64,000 nucleotides of DNA. Source: Maridesulfovibrio sp. (GTDB taxonomy: Bacteria > Desulfobacterota > Desulfovibrionia > Desulfovibrionales > Desulfovibrionaceae). The stretch lies in contig NZ_OY787459.1 in NCBI RefSeq assembly GCF_963678865.1, positions 3,004,501-3,068,500 on the forward strand. The letters are read 5' to 3'. Under the pieces are notes generated by a model. It was given only the letters and a program-made list of their open reading frames with translations. It did not search any database and was not told where the DNA came from. Each line of letters opens with the position of its first letter. The first letter of the stretch is position 1. Shown piece after piece: positions 32,601-40,716 of this stretch. The translations under genes and the position numbers were made by a program.

Positions 32601-34156
32601 TACTGGGTGCCGATGACACCTTCAATGTTGACCAGCACATCGTGTCCGTCATCAGTCGTGACGGTTACTTCTCCCTCTCCGTTTTTGGCACTCAGGTCTA
32701 CGGTGACTCCATGCTTCTGCCCGTCAAAAGAAGCGAAGTCCACTTCATCTGCGGCACCGGAACCACCGTCAAGGTAGTTGTAAGAACCGCCTCCGCCGTT
32801 AAGCACGTCTTCTCCAGCGCCACCTTCAAGAGTGTCATCTCCCCCCATACCGTTCAGGACATCATCTCCGCCATAACCTAGAAGGGTATCATTTGAGCTT
32901 GACCCGGTAATGGTGTCGGCTTCATTGGTACCTTCCAGCAGTCCGCTTCCGGTAATGACATGCGGGTCGGAGCTGGCTCCTCCTGAATCATCCTCTTCGG
33001 AATTTTCGTCACCTGTGTCGTTGGTTTTGTCCGGTTCGTTTTCCTGCTGTTCTGTTTCAGTCTGTTGAGAGGTAGGCTGTTTCTCTTTTTCTGTCGTCCC
33101 GGTTTCATCGCCTTCGAGATTGCCGGAATTGTCCTCCTGACCTTCTCCCTGCTGTTGGCCTTCGCCCTGAACGTCAGGTTTTTCAACAATTTTTGGTGGT
33201 TCTGAAATTTTATTAGGGTCAAATCTTTGTTGGCCGACAAGCCCCTTATCTCCCGGATCAAGTACACCTTTGTTCACATGCAGGGGGCCGCCGTCCGTGC
33301 CGGGATCTTCATTTGGATCTCCGCCTCCGGGATCTACTTCACCGGGTAATTCTCCCTGTTGTTCTCCCTGCTGATCCCCTTGTTGCTCACCTTCAGCGGC
33401 AGCCTGTTCTTCCTGCTGTTCGTCCTGACTTTGTTCACCATCGCCTTGTTCTTCACCTGTCTGCTCTTCTCCGCCCTGATCTTCCGTCTGGTCTTGGTTT
33501 TCGTCGTTCTGGTCGTCCTGCTGCTCTTCCTCTTCCCGCTGCTCACGGATTTCCTGTTCCTGCCTGAGGTTGGCCGGAGCAATATCGCGGAAAGTATTCA
33601 GTTCCTGTGCGGAAAGAGGACGCACCGGGCTGAGCATGCCGGAGCCGCTGACATCGGACATCTGCCCGGCAAAGAGCTGGCGGATTTCTCCTGTCGCTCT
33701 ACTTTGAAGCACCATGGCCTTGCCGGCGTGTATTTCTTCAACACCGTGCACCTCTCCGTCCGGCCTGACATCGCTAAGAATGATGGTACCTCGGATTCCG
33801 ATGGTAGCGAGCGGGGAACCGAGCTTGAAGCGGTCCGGGTTCTGTTCGGCAATCTTTCCGGTTACAGTACGGAAGGTTCCCTGTGCAATGTCACCAAGAA
33901 AACTGGAGCTTCCTCCGTCGGGATCATATACATAGTCGTCAAGGGCGATGCGGGAATTGGAGCCTTGGGAAATCAGTGTGTCGTCTGCAAAGCGCACCTC
34001 AACGTTGCCACCGTCCCCGGTAACCAGCTCTTCGCCCTGATAGATGGGGCTGCCCGGTTCAAGGGCTCGAGTTCCCGATGCTGACTGTGCATAAGCATCA
34101 CCGGAAACTCCGGTGACGACTCCTATTTCCTGAGCACTGTTTTGTTCGACAGGCAT
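29660..34156 (-). CDS. Large FecR/RTX calcium-binding surface protein
   Basis: A 1498-residue acidic secreted protein. Residues about 10-170 form a FecR-like domain (TGVSGDAY, GEELVTGDGG, VRFADDT, ATIGIRGT). Residues about 205-400 are a low-complexity Gln/Glu/Asp-rich linker. From about 400 on there are many RTX nonapeptides (GGxGxDxLx), forming calcium-bound beta-rolls in several blocks. Between them are repeated segments of the form FGxxTGVTVTV...IESFIGSxxDDTFxGS. The C-terminus (HMTNSDPLTADDIEVSS) resembles type I secretion signals. No Sec signal. No type I ABC/MFP/TolC genes are nearby. CGGAG lies 5 nt before the ATG. Likely an adhesin or S-layer-like protein; exact role unknown. Confidence 0.88.
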   Translation of the reverse strand: MPVEQNSAQEIGVVTGVSGDAYAQSASGTRALEPGSPIYQGEELVTGDGGNVEVRFADDTLISQGSNSRIALDDYVYDPDGGSSSFLGDIAQGTFRTVTGKIAEQNPDRFKLGSPLATIGIRGTIILSDVRPDGEVHGVEEIHAGKAMVLQSRATGEIRQLFAGQMSDVSGSGMLSPVRPLSAQELNTFRDIAPANLRQEQEIREQREEEEQQDDQNDENQDQTEDQGGEEQTGEEQGDGEQSQDEQQEEQAAAEGEQQGDQQGEQQGELPGEVDPGGGDPNEDPGTDGGPLHVNKGVLDPGDKGLVGQQRFDPNKISEPPKIVEKPDVQGEGQQQGEGQEDNSGNLEGDETGTTEKEKQPTSQQTETEQQENEPDKTNDTGDENSEEDDSGGASSDPHVITGSGLLEGTNEADTITGSSSNDTLLGYGGDDVLNGMGGDDTLEGGAGEDVLNGGGGSYNYLDGGSGAADEVDFASFDGQKHGVTVDLSAKNGEGEVTVTTDDGHDVLVNIEGVIGTQYKDTLTGDDNDNRFLPGLNEEYDSLGAESIDGGGGSDWVQFEDLSSEHSVDVFLGASSGYAKVYDSTKSAEETEVNQITLASIENVIGSSGNDTIMGQSSSGHTIDGGDGDDSLSVINTTDNRLEGGEGNDMLSGGDGNDELSGGSGNDSIMGGKGTNIIEGGSGADSLSYDFITTGSAYGIDINYTAEGAGTAVSHDSSDISDTFSGIEMILGSQVDDIISGSEYGETIDGNKGSDSIQGNGGNDLLSGGLGIDQISGGSGTDSISGGEGNDILYGDGDNDSISGGAGDDEIYGGDGDDVIAGGAGDNHLYGGSSDYGSGFDTVSYADHQQVDIVLSDTTSHTIGGTSYVDDLHNFSNYIGSNGNDSFKGSSADETFTGGKGNDTFNGYEGLNSFSGGEGHDTMSFEDAGTGVTVTVQETGNTTVTHSGTIDIFSDVESFIGSSHDDSFIGSSRSETFRGGNGNDTIDGGNGEGIDYASYFGSSTGVSVKLNGSSAATTDTGDTITNIEGLIGSGYQDNLEGDDYANYFRPGLNDPYVEDAYDSDAEIVTGNGGSDWILFDDLASQYYIYADINNGYVSICEGETEKNKITLNSIENLVGTSGSDIITGGTEGNTLDGGAGDDILSGGWGENSIDGGAGSDQLSYAFANSGITVNLTSSGGTVSHMNSDNTEEQTDTIANIESFIGSTHDDTFNGSSGNETFMGGKGNDVMDGHGGHDTIDFSDFETGVTITVATDGTGTATRTVDGTSETDTFDHIDSFFGSWTGDTFIGGSGDIDQTFQGNSGIDSVDGGGGTDFVSFANKLSGITIDLADNADGVTKTVSSGANLTFTNIEGVIGSRSADCITASTVGESTIQGGGGADSITLGHDDGLSTKISYTSLSDGGDFINYFENTNPTEALNDKLLFSGSDFDSNAGFETYSAGAYTGDAEAGTTEAYFVFDNNNQLWYDSNGDTSGGETLIAHMTNSDPLTADDIEVSS
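30530..31210 (-). repeat. RTX internal duplication, C-proximal copy
   Basis: Counterpart module with NIEGLIGSGYQDNL, GNGGSDWILFDDLAS, ITLNSIENLVGTSGSDII and SDQLSYAF segments. Protein similarity is clear but DNA has drifted, so the duplication is old. Boundaries approximate. Confidence 0.7.
31990..32780 (-). repeat. RTX internal duplication, N-proximal copy
   Basis: Codes for a module with NIEGVIGTQYKDTL, GGGGSDWVQFEDLSS, ITLASIENVIGSSGNDTI and SADSLSYDF-type segments. The same order recurs at about 30530-31210. Boundaries approximate. Confidence 0.7.
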
Positions 34157-34485
34157 TTAAACTCCGGTAAAGGCGGTCTTTGTTTTAGCTACGAAAGCAT
34201 ATTGATCTTAAGAATAGTATGGCTAATAGAATATTATTAAAACATATGGGTCTGTCCGGCAAGGAATATCGAAATGAATAAAAGGTGGAAACAGGCGTTG
34301 TTGCCGGGGAATACCGTCTAATCGGCAGTCAATGTGAAATTCTTAAGAGATTTGTATTTGTCGCTAGGAGCGTATTGGAACCCTAAGCGCAGGTTTGATT
34401 TTTGGAGCTTGTATTACGGGGTACATATGGTGTATGCTTAACTTTGCAGAACTAATATCATTCAGCGAATCATCCGGAGCAGTCT
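34157..34485. other. 329-nt gap between divergent RTX and kinase genes
   Basis: AT-rich, no ORF of note. Both genes must be driven from here, but I see no convincing -35/-10 pair or sigma-54 site on either strand. Confidence 0.4.
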
Positions 34486-36807
34486 ATGGGTGTTTTTGAA
34501 AAGGACAACACAGGGGGGCACAACCGTCTTACTTGGCTGAGGGTTGCCATACCCACAGCGGCTTCTCTGGTGCTTTTTATAACGGTTCTTTTCGCAGTGC
34601 ATATGCCTGCAGTCAAAGAGGGACTGCTTGCCCAGCGCAAAAAATCATTAAAGCACATGACACAGGTTGCAGTCGGGGTGTTGAACCATCTGCGTGATCA
34701 GGAAATGAAGGGAGCCATTTCTTCGGAAGAAGCCAGAAAAATGGGGGCTGAGATTATCGGGATGATGCGTTTCGGTCCTGACAATAAAGACTATTTCTGG
34801 ATCAATGATTTTAATGCCACAATGGTCATGCATCCTTACCTGCCGGAACTTGATGGGCGTGATATGTCCCGGTTTGCAGATTTTAAAGGCAAGTTGTTTA
34901 TTAAGGAAATAATTAACGCCACAAAAATGGATGGGACCGCGTTTGTGGATTACTATTGGCAGTGGCAGGATCAGCCGGAAAAAGTGGTTCCCAAGATTTC
35001 TTATGTGCAAAGATTTTATCCTTGGAAATGGATAGTCGGCACGGGCCTTTATCTTGATGAAATTGAATCCGAGGCCGCAGCCCGTAACCGGGAACTGATC
35101 ATGATGACCTTCGGGATTCTCGGGATCATCTTGCTGCTTTCTTTTTACACCATTGTCCAGAGCAGGAAGGCCGGGAAACGGATTCTGGAAAGCGAGGCCC
35201 TGTTTAAAGGTATTTTCAACAACAGCCAGCAATTCATGGGAGTTCTTAGTCCTGAGGGAGTTCTGCTGCTTGCCAATAATGCGTCTCTTGATTTTGTGGA
35301 GAGAGAAAACCGCGAAGTTATCGGGCATTATTTATGGGAAACTCCGTGGTTTGAGGATTCACTTGATGCTCAGCGCCAGCTTAAAGAACTGATTCAGGTT
35401 GCCTCCTTCGGCGGGGTAGGGAAGGGAATTTTTAAACATCACGGTCAGAATGAAGAAACCATATATGTTGATTTTTCAGCAAAGCCGGTGGTTGACGATA
35501 GTGGTTCCGTCCTTTTCTTAATTGCTGAGGGCCATAATGTTACGGAGCTGAAAGAGGTCCGGGACCAGATTGCTTTGAGTGAAGCAATGTTTCGTGGTGT
35601 TTTCTGTCAGTCGTTGCAGTTCATGGCCGTGTTGGATCTGGACGGAACACTGAAGGAAATTAACAAGGCCGCCCTTGAAGCCGTGCATCTCACTGCCGAG
35701 GATGTGGTGGACCGTCCATTCTGGGAAGGGGCGTGGTGGCAGTCTCCGCCAACATTGGCCGACACCTTGAAAGAAGACATAGAAAAAGCAGTTAATGGGC
35801 ATACAATCAGGCGCGAGATCACGGCCTATACTCCGGATGAGGGAACCAAATATATTGATTTTTCATTAAAGCCGGCTTTCGGACCGGATGACAAGATTCT
35901 TTTCCTGCTTGCAGAAGGTAAGGATGTTTCGGAGTTGCGTTCAGTTCAGGAACAGCTCAGCGAATTGAACCGGGATCTTGAACAGAAGGTTGAGGAACGC
36001 ACCGTCGAGTTGAGCAGGTCTGTTAAAAGTCTTGAAAATGCCCAGAATCAGCTCATCCAATCTGAAAAGATGGCTGCGCTTGGCGACCTTGTTGCCGGGG
36101 TGGCCCATGAAATCAATACCCCGGTGGGTATAAGTGTGACCAGCATCAGCTTTATGGAAGAAAAGTTGAATGAAATTTCCAAGAAGTTGGATTCCGGGCA
36201 GTTGCGTAAGTCTGATTTTGATAAGTTCATTACTGTTGCAAAGGAGGCGACCAAATCCAGTATGCTTAACCTGCATCGGGCTGCTGAACTTATCGGTAAC
36301 TTTAAACAGGTGGCTGCGGATCAGGCGTCCGGTCAGAAGCGGACTATCAATTTTCGTGAGTATATTGACGAGATCCTGCTCAGCCTACGCTCCAAGTACA
36401 AGAGGACCCAGCATAAGATCAATGTGGATTGTGCCGATGATCTGGTGCTGAACACCTTTCCGGGCGCTTTTATGCAGATTTTTTCCAATCTCATAATTAA
36501 TTCCCTTATTCACGGGTTTGAAGGAATAGATGCCGGTAATATAGACATCAGGGTGGATGTCGTCGACGAGCGGATTATCATCCGCTATAATGATGACGGC
36601 AAGGGCATGAGTGAAGTCGATGTAAACAAAGTCTTTGAGCCGTTTTTTACCACCAAGCGCGGGGAAGGGGGAACCGGGTTGGGCATGAGCATTGTCTACA
36701 ATCTTGTACACAAGCGTCTTGGAGGAGTCATCAGCTGCTCCAGTGTTGAAGGTCAGGGTACTGCCTTCACCATCTCCTTGCCCGGAGATATTATCGTTGA
36801 AGACTGA
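34486..36807 (+). CDS. Cache-PAS-PAS sensor histidine kinase
   Basis: A 773-residue membrane kinase. TM1 (about 20-42) and TM2 (about 203-222) bracket a single Cache domain (sCache_2 type) with GPDNKDYFWINDFNATMVMHP and PWKWIVGTGLYLDEIE, typical for small organic ligands. Two PAS domains follow (about 235-350 and 360-480), then a short coiled coil, HisKA with the His in GVAHEINTPVGISV near 540, and HATPase with YNDDGKGMS and GGTGLGMSIVYN. No response regulator is adjacent. A hairpin terminator follows. Confidence 0.93.
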   Translation: MGVFEKDNTGGHNRLTWLRVAIPTAASLVLFITVLFAVHMPAVKEGLLAQRKKSLKHMTQVAVGVLNHLRDQEMKGAISSEEARKMGAEIIGMMRFGPDNKDYFWINDFNATMVMHPYLPELDGRDMSRFADFKGKLFIKEIINATKMDGTAFVDYYWQWQDQPEKVVPKISYVQRFYPWKWIVGTGLYLDEIESEAAARNRELIMMTFGILGIILLLSFYTIVQSRKAGKRILESEALFKGIFNNSQQFMGVLSPEGVLLLANNASLDFVERENREVIGHYLWETPWFEDSLDAQRQLKELIQVASFGGVGKGIFKHHGQNEETIYVDFSAKPVVDDSGSVLFLIAEGHNVTELKEVRDQIALSEAMFRGVFCQSLQFMAVLDLDGTLKEINKAALEAVHLTAEDVVDRPFWEGAWWQSPPTLADTLKEDIEKAVNGHTIRREITAYTPDEGTKYIDFSLKPAFGPDDKILFLLAEGKDVSELRSVQEQLSELNRDLEQKVEERTVELSRSVKSLENAQNQLIQSEKMAALGDLVAGVAHEINTPVGISVTSISFMEEKLNEISKKLDSGQLRKSDFDKFITVAKEATKSSMLNLHRAAELIGNFKQVAADQASGQKRTINFREYIDEILLSLRSKYKRTQHKINVDCADDLVLNTFPGAFMQIFSNLIINSLIHGFEGIDAGNIDIRVDVVDERIIIRYNDDGKGMSEVDVNKVFEPFFTTKRGEGGTGLGMSIVYNLVHKRLGGVISCSSVEGQGTAFTISLPGDIIVED

Positions 36808-36859
36808 TTTTCTTGATTTATAAGCCCTTGACTGGGCGGTTTTAAAGCATATCTTTCAT

Positions 36860-36889
36860 ATACCGCATCGTTTACGGTGCGGTATTTTT
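36860..36889 (+). terminator. Intrinsic terminator after the Cache kinase
   Basis: 11-bp stem ATACCGCATCG with complement (one T-G pair), TTTA loop, then T5. It lies just upstream of htpX. Confidence 0.85.
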
Positions 36890-36918
36890 CTATCAAGCTA
36901 AAAACAGGAGCATTTAAT

Positions 36919-37758
36919 ATGACCAGTCAGATCAAAACATTTTTCCTGCTTGCCGCACTAACGGCGATTATCCTTTTTCTAGGGGGATTGATGGGAGGAC
37001 GGACCGGGCTAGTCATTGCCTTCGGATTCGCCATATTTATGAACGTGGGCAGTTACTGGTATTCGGATAAAATTGTTCTTTCCATGTATAAAGCCAGACA
37101 GCTATCAGCTAACGACGCTCCGCAGGTGTATGCCATGGTTAAAGAGCTTGCTGCCAATGCCGGAATCCCCACTCCCCGGCTTTATGTAATTGATCAGGAT
37201 GCCCCCAATGCTTTTGCTACCGGGCGTAACCCTGAGAATGCCGTGGTTGCAGTAACCAGCGGTATCATGCGTATCCTGACTCCGGAAGAACTGCGTGGAG
37301 TTATAGCCCATGAGATAGGCCACATCACTAACCGCGACATTCTCATTCAATCTGTTGCCGCTGTTCTCGCCGGGGCAATCATGATGATTGCCAATATGAT
37401 GCAGTGGGCCGCAATTTTCGGTTTCGGCGGCGATGACGAGGAGGGAGGAACCAACCCTCTGGCCGCGATTCTCATAGCAATTCTCGCACCCATTGCCGCT
37501 TCCCTGATTCAGATGGCGATATCACGCTCCCGTGAGTATCTCGCAGACTCCACCGGGGCCCGGATTTCTGGTACCCCCAAGGCTCTGGCCTCCGCTCTTT
37601 ATAAACTGGACGCCACTGCCCGCAACATACCTATGGATGCCAACCCCGCTACCGAAAACATGTTTATCGTCAACCCATTCAGCGGCGGAAACATGGCGAA
37701 CTGGTTCAGCACCCATCCTTCTACCGAGGACCGTATTGCCAGACTTATGTCCATGTAA
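36919..37758 (+). CDS. htpX: Protease HtpX
   Basis: A membrane-bound M48 zinc protease of inner-membrane quality control. The ATG at 36919 (MTSQIKTFFLLAALTA) has CAGGAG 8 nt upstream; the frame is open farther but runs into the terminator. The product is 279 residues. Two N-terminal TM helices precede the zinc motif HEIGHITNRD near 131-140. Further TM segments follow, and the third zinc ligand lies in SREYLADSTGA. It precedes a degP-like gene by about 50 nt, giving a small protein-quality-control pair. Confidence 0.95.
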   Translation: MTSQIKTFFLLAALTAIILFLGGLMGGRTGLVIAFGFAIFMNVGSYWYSDKIVLSMYKARQLSANDAPQVYAMVKELAANAGIPTPRLYVIDQDAPNAFATGRNPENAVVAVTSGIMRILTPEELRGVIAHEIGHITNRDILIQSVAAVLAGAIMMIANMMQWAAIFGFGGDDEEGGTNPLAAILIAILAPIAASLIQMAISRSREYLADSTGARISGTPKALASALYKLDATARNIPMDANPATENMFIVNPFSGGNMANWFSTHPSTEDRIARLMSM

Positions 37759-37785
37759 TGACGCCTGAGAAGAAATCTTTTTATT

Positions 37786-37807
37786 AAGAGCGCGAAGCAC
37801 ATCAAGA
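37786..37807 (+). repeat. GCGCGAAGC-type short repeat before degP
   Basis: AAGAGCGCGAAGCACATCAAGA, a variant of the element at 55697-55720 and 58981-59003, just upstream of a start codon. Confidence 0.5.
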
Positions 37808-37809
37808 CT

Positions 37810-39165
37810 ATGTTTTTCAAATCTCGTATTAAAATAATTCTTTTTATTCTGCTGACCGTTGTGATTGCCCGGCCATCCTTTGCGGCGAAGGATGATTCCC
37901 TGCGGGTGACTCCTGTAGTGCGGGCGGTCCAGAAGACCTCCCCGGCAGTTGTGAACATCAATGTAACCCGCATAGTAGAGCGCGGGGTGTCTCCTTTCGG
38001 GCAGATGTTCGGGGGACAGGGCTTTGATATGTTCTTTGACAATTTCCCGACCCAGAAGCGCAAATTCCGTTCGCAGGCAACCGGATCCGGAGTGATCATC
38101 AACGGACGCCGTGGGCTGGTGCTCACCAATGCTCACGTGCTTTCCGGAGGAAGCGACATCAAGGTCAGACTGATTAACGGCGAGGAATACTCTGCCGAGA
38201 TTGTCGGTTCTGATGCTGATTTTGATATTGCCGTGCTCAAAATCAAGGGGGCAGGCAATCTTCCGCAGGTTGCCATGGGGGATTCCTCGGATATTTATAT
38301 TGGCGAGACTGTAATCGCCATCGGCAACCCCTTCGGTTATACCCATACGGTGACCACCGGAGTTGTTTCTGCGCTCAAGCGTGCGGTAAAATCAAAAGAG
38401 GGCGCTTATACGGATTTCATTCAGACCGACGCAGCTATTAATCCCGGAAACAGCGGTGGGCCGTTGCTGAATATTATGGGTGATCTGATCGGTATCAATA
38501 CCGCTATTCAGGCCCGCGCGGAGGGGATCGGCTTTGCTATTCCCATCAATCGGGCCAAGCGGGTGGTCAAGGAGCTGCTTGAATCCGGCAAGGTCTCCCC
38601 TGTCTGGCTGGGGCTGAGCGGTCAGGATCTGGATCAGGGGGCGGCCAGTTATTTCGGTCTTTCCCGTGTTTACGGCATGCTGATCACGGATGTCCATAAG
38701 GATACCCCAGCTGCTTATGCCGGTTTGCAGCCCGGAGACGTAGTGCTCAGGATCAATGGCATTGAGGTTGAGGACAAGACCGGGTATCTTGCTCTGCTTC
38801 GGGTGCAGACCCGCAGCGAAGATGTTGATCTTGAGGTCTTGCATGAAGGTAAACTCCGCCATGTTGTGGTCCGCCCGCAATCACTTGAGCTTCGGCAGAT
38901 CCGGTCTCAGGCATGGTCCCGCTGGGGCATGGTTGTCGATAAGGATTCCCGAGGACGCGGCATGTTGGTTAGCAAAGTGCGTAAGAATAGCGCATCTGAA
39001 CGTCTTGGCCTTCAGCCCGGAGACAAAATCCATCAGATAGGCAATCACCGTGTTGAGTCGCAGAAAGATTTTCTTGATTCCTTTCTGCGTTATCGTTTGA
39101 ACAATAAGGTGATGCTCAAGGTTCAGCGCGGGCGTAATTTTTATTACGTGAAGTTGATTAGTTAA
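37810..39165 (+). CDS. HtrA/DegP-family periplasmic serine protease
   Basis: Periplasmic protease/chaperone of the DegP/DegQ family, 451 residues. A Sec signal peptide (residues 1-27, ending SFAAKDD) is followed by the trypsin-like domain with His in LTNAHVLSGG near 104, Asp in ADFDIAVLKIK near 138 and Ser in NPGNSGGPLLN near 215. Two PDZ domains (about 265-345 and 365-450) each show a carboxylate-binding loop and LQPGDVV or LQPGDKI. It closely follows htpX, fitting envelope stress duty. Confidence 0.95.
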   Translation: MFFKSRIKIILFILLTVVIARPSFAAKDDSLRVTPVVRAVQKTSPAVVNINVTRIVERGVSPFGQMFGGQGFDMFFDNFPTQKRKFRSQATGSGVIINGRRGLVLTNAHVLSGGSDIKVRLINGEEYSAEIVGSDADFDIAVLKIKGAGNLPQVAMGDSSDIYIGETVIAIGNPFGYTHTVTTGVVSALKRAVKSKEGAYTDFIQTDAAINPGNSGGPLLNIMGDLIGINTAIQARAEGIGFAIPINRAKRVVKELLESGKVSPVWLGLSGQDLDQGAASYFGLSRVYGMLITDVHKDTPAAYAGLQPGDVVLRINGIEVEDKTGYLALLRVQTRSEDVDLEVLHEGKLRHVVVRPQSLELRQIRSQAWSRWGMVVDKDSRGRGMLVSKVRKNSASERLGLQPGDKIHQIGNHRVESQKDFLDSFLRYRLNNKVMLKVQRGRNFYYVKLIS

Positions 39166-39189
39166 GGCCTGTTTTTCAGTGGGCTTAAG

Positions 39190-39227
39190 AAAAGGCGTGC
39201 AGTCCACTGCGGACAGCACGCCTTTTT
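39190..39227. terminator. Bidirectional terminator between degP-like gene and thpR
   Basis: AAAAGGCGTGC stem with its complement at 39216-39226, G/C-rich loop, T5 on one side and A4 on the other. Confidence 0.88.
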
Positions 39228-39780
39228 ATTTGTATTCCTGTATAACAGAATAAACAGGGCCGTCGGGGGTGAGTTCACTTTTGTAGAGGGTGAATCCGTT
39301 TATTTCTGTTGCAGGCAGTTCTATACTGCTGATTTTTTCTGCCAGAGCGTTCCAGTCGTCGTCGGCTATTTTTTTGACCCGACCCAGTGTCAGGTGGGCA
39401 TGACAGGATTGCCTGTTTTTCGTAAATCCCAGCTTGGCCATTTCCAAGTCGATTTTTGTTGCGGTAGAGCAGAAAGTGTCAGTCCCTTCGGCTATACCCA
39501 GCCAGATAATATGAGGCTTTTCCTGCACCGGAAAGAAACCGGCCCCTGCGTTTGTAATTTTGAAGTTTACAACCGGGATCTTTTTAAGTACTCCCTGCAC
39601 CTCGGCAAGCTTGTCTTCCTCCACGCTGCCCAGAAATTTGAGGGTAAGGTGCATGTTTTCAGGTTTTACCCATGCAATTTTGGATTGCAGGCCATTGCGC
39701 AGGCTGGCGGAGGATTTGCGGATTATTTCTTTCCATTCTTCCGGTACGGGGTGTGCGACGAATGAGCGGATTTTTTTCAT
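39226..39780 (-). CDS. thpR: RNA 2',3'-cyclic phosphodiesterase
   Basis: A 2H-family phosphoesterase (ThpR/LigT) that opens 2',3'-cyclic phosphate RNA ends. The protein is 184 residues with both hallmark HxTx motifs, HLTLKFLG near 43 and HLTLGRVKK near 128, at the expected spacing. AGGGA lies 7 nt before the ATG. It follows a sulfotransferase gene on the same strand, with about 37 nt between. Confidence 0.93.
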   Translation of the reverse strand: MKKIRSFVAHPVPEEWKEIIRKSSASLRNGLQSKIAWVKPENMHLTLKFLGSVEEDKLAEVQGVLKKIPVVNFKITNAGAGFFPVQEKPHIIWLGIAEGTDTFCSTATKIDLEMAKLGFTKNRQSCHAHLTLGRVKKIADDDWNALAEKISSIELPATEINGFTLYKSELTPDGPVYSVIQEYK

Positions 39781-39817
39781 GGTTCAATCCCTGTTTGCGT
39801 GTTCCCGGAAAGCGGCT

Positions 39818-40642
39818 TTAACTCATAAAAGAATCTCGTAGAGCTGCCTTTTCAGGGCGGTTTGTTTTTGATCTTTCAAACTCTGCAGCGTATTTCGTCA
39901 TGAATCCGGCAAAGTGTGCTTCAGATTTTTGGAGCACGTTTTCGTATAGTTTGATGTCATACTGGTTGTATTCCACGATCCGGTTGTACAATGAATCCCC
40001 CAGTTCTTTTCGGTGATCGGAAATTTTGCTGGATTCAGGCGTTTCCCGCAGCCGTTCATAAAATATATTATCAAAACCGGCGAGTTTTGACAGCATGAAT
40101 GCCGATTCTTCATATCTTTCCTGAAAGCCTATGAAATCGAAGTTGTTCTGCAGGGATTCCATTGCATCGTGATAATGGTCGTTGTTTATCTCATGAAAGC
40201 CTTTATCAAGATGATTGCCGAAAAATCTCACATAGGCATTTGTGGATTGTTTGAAGTATGAGATTGCAGGGCATCTGCTGTCTTTGGGCATGGAAGGCAC
40301 GGAGTAAAAAAATTCTCTTAGCTCCATGGAACTTTCCAGCAGTCCGGCTGATTTCAAATAGTAGAACCATGAAACAGCCCGTGAGACAGGGTGGCGCAGA
40401 AAGGTGAAACGGAAAAAAAGCTTCGGAATCCGGGGCAGTATCTCCGGTCTGTAATGGCCCATAAAACATGAGTGTTCTTCATACATTCCCGGTCTTTCAT
40501 GCAGGAAATCAGACCCGGCATTTGGGCCGTCCGCATTTGCGCAGCTGTCGTAAATTTCCGCCGCTTCATAATTGTTGCGTAACAGGTTTCTGAGTGAGGT
40601 CCCGGCGGTTTTGGTTACATGATAGAAAAAAATATTTTTCAT
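39818..40642 (-). CDS. Sulfotransferase family protein
   Basis: A 274-residue protein of the Sulfotransfer_2 type, which transfers sulfate from PAPS to a sugar or other acceptor. The 5' phosphosulfate loop is VTKTAGTSLRNLL near 9-20; the 3' phosphate site is FLRHPVSRAVSWFYYL near 80-95. It has no signal peptide, so it acts in the cytoplasm, perhaps on exopolysaccharide or lipid precursors. It stands apart from the glycosyltransferase genes at 50-54 kb. The native acceptor is unknown. Confidence 0.88.
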   Translation of the reverse strand: MKNIFFYHVTKTAGTSLRNLLRNNYEAAEIYDSCANADGPNAGSDFLHERPGMYEEHSCFMGHYRPEILPRIPKLFFRFTFLRHPVSRAVSWFYYLKSAGLLESSMELREFFYSVPSMPKDSRCPAISYFKQSTNAYVRFFGNHLDKGFHEINNDHYHDAMESLQNNFDFIGFQERYEESAFMLSKLAGFDNIFYERLRETPESSKISDHRKELGDSLYNRIVEYNQYDIKLYENVLQKSEAHFAGFMTKYAAEFERSKTNRPEKAALRDSFMS

Positions 40643-40716
40643 CCGTACGGCATGTCCTTTCTTGTGTGCGAAATGTGTGCGTATTTTTTATATAACATTA
40701 CAAGTTGTTAAGTGTG

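Noticed and set aside
29660..34156. Tandem repeats read as a CRISPR-like array
   Set aside because: The periodicity is due to RTX nonapeptide codons within one long open frame.
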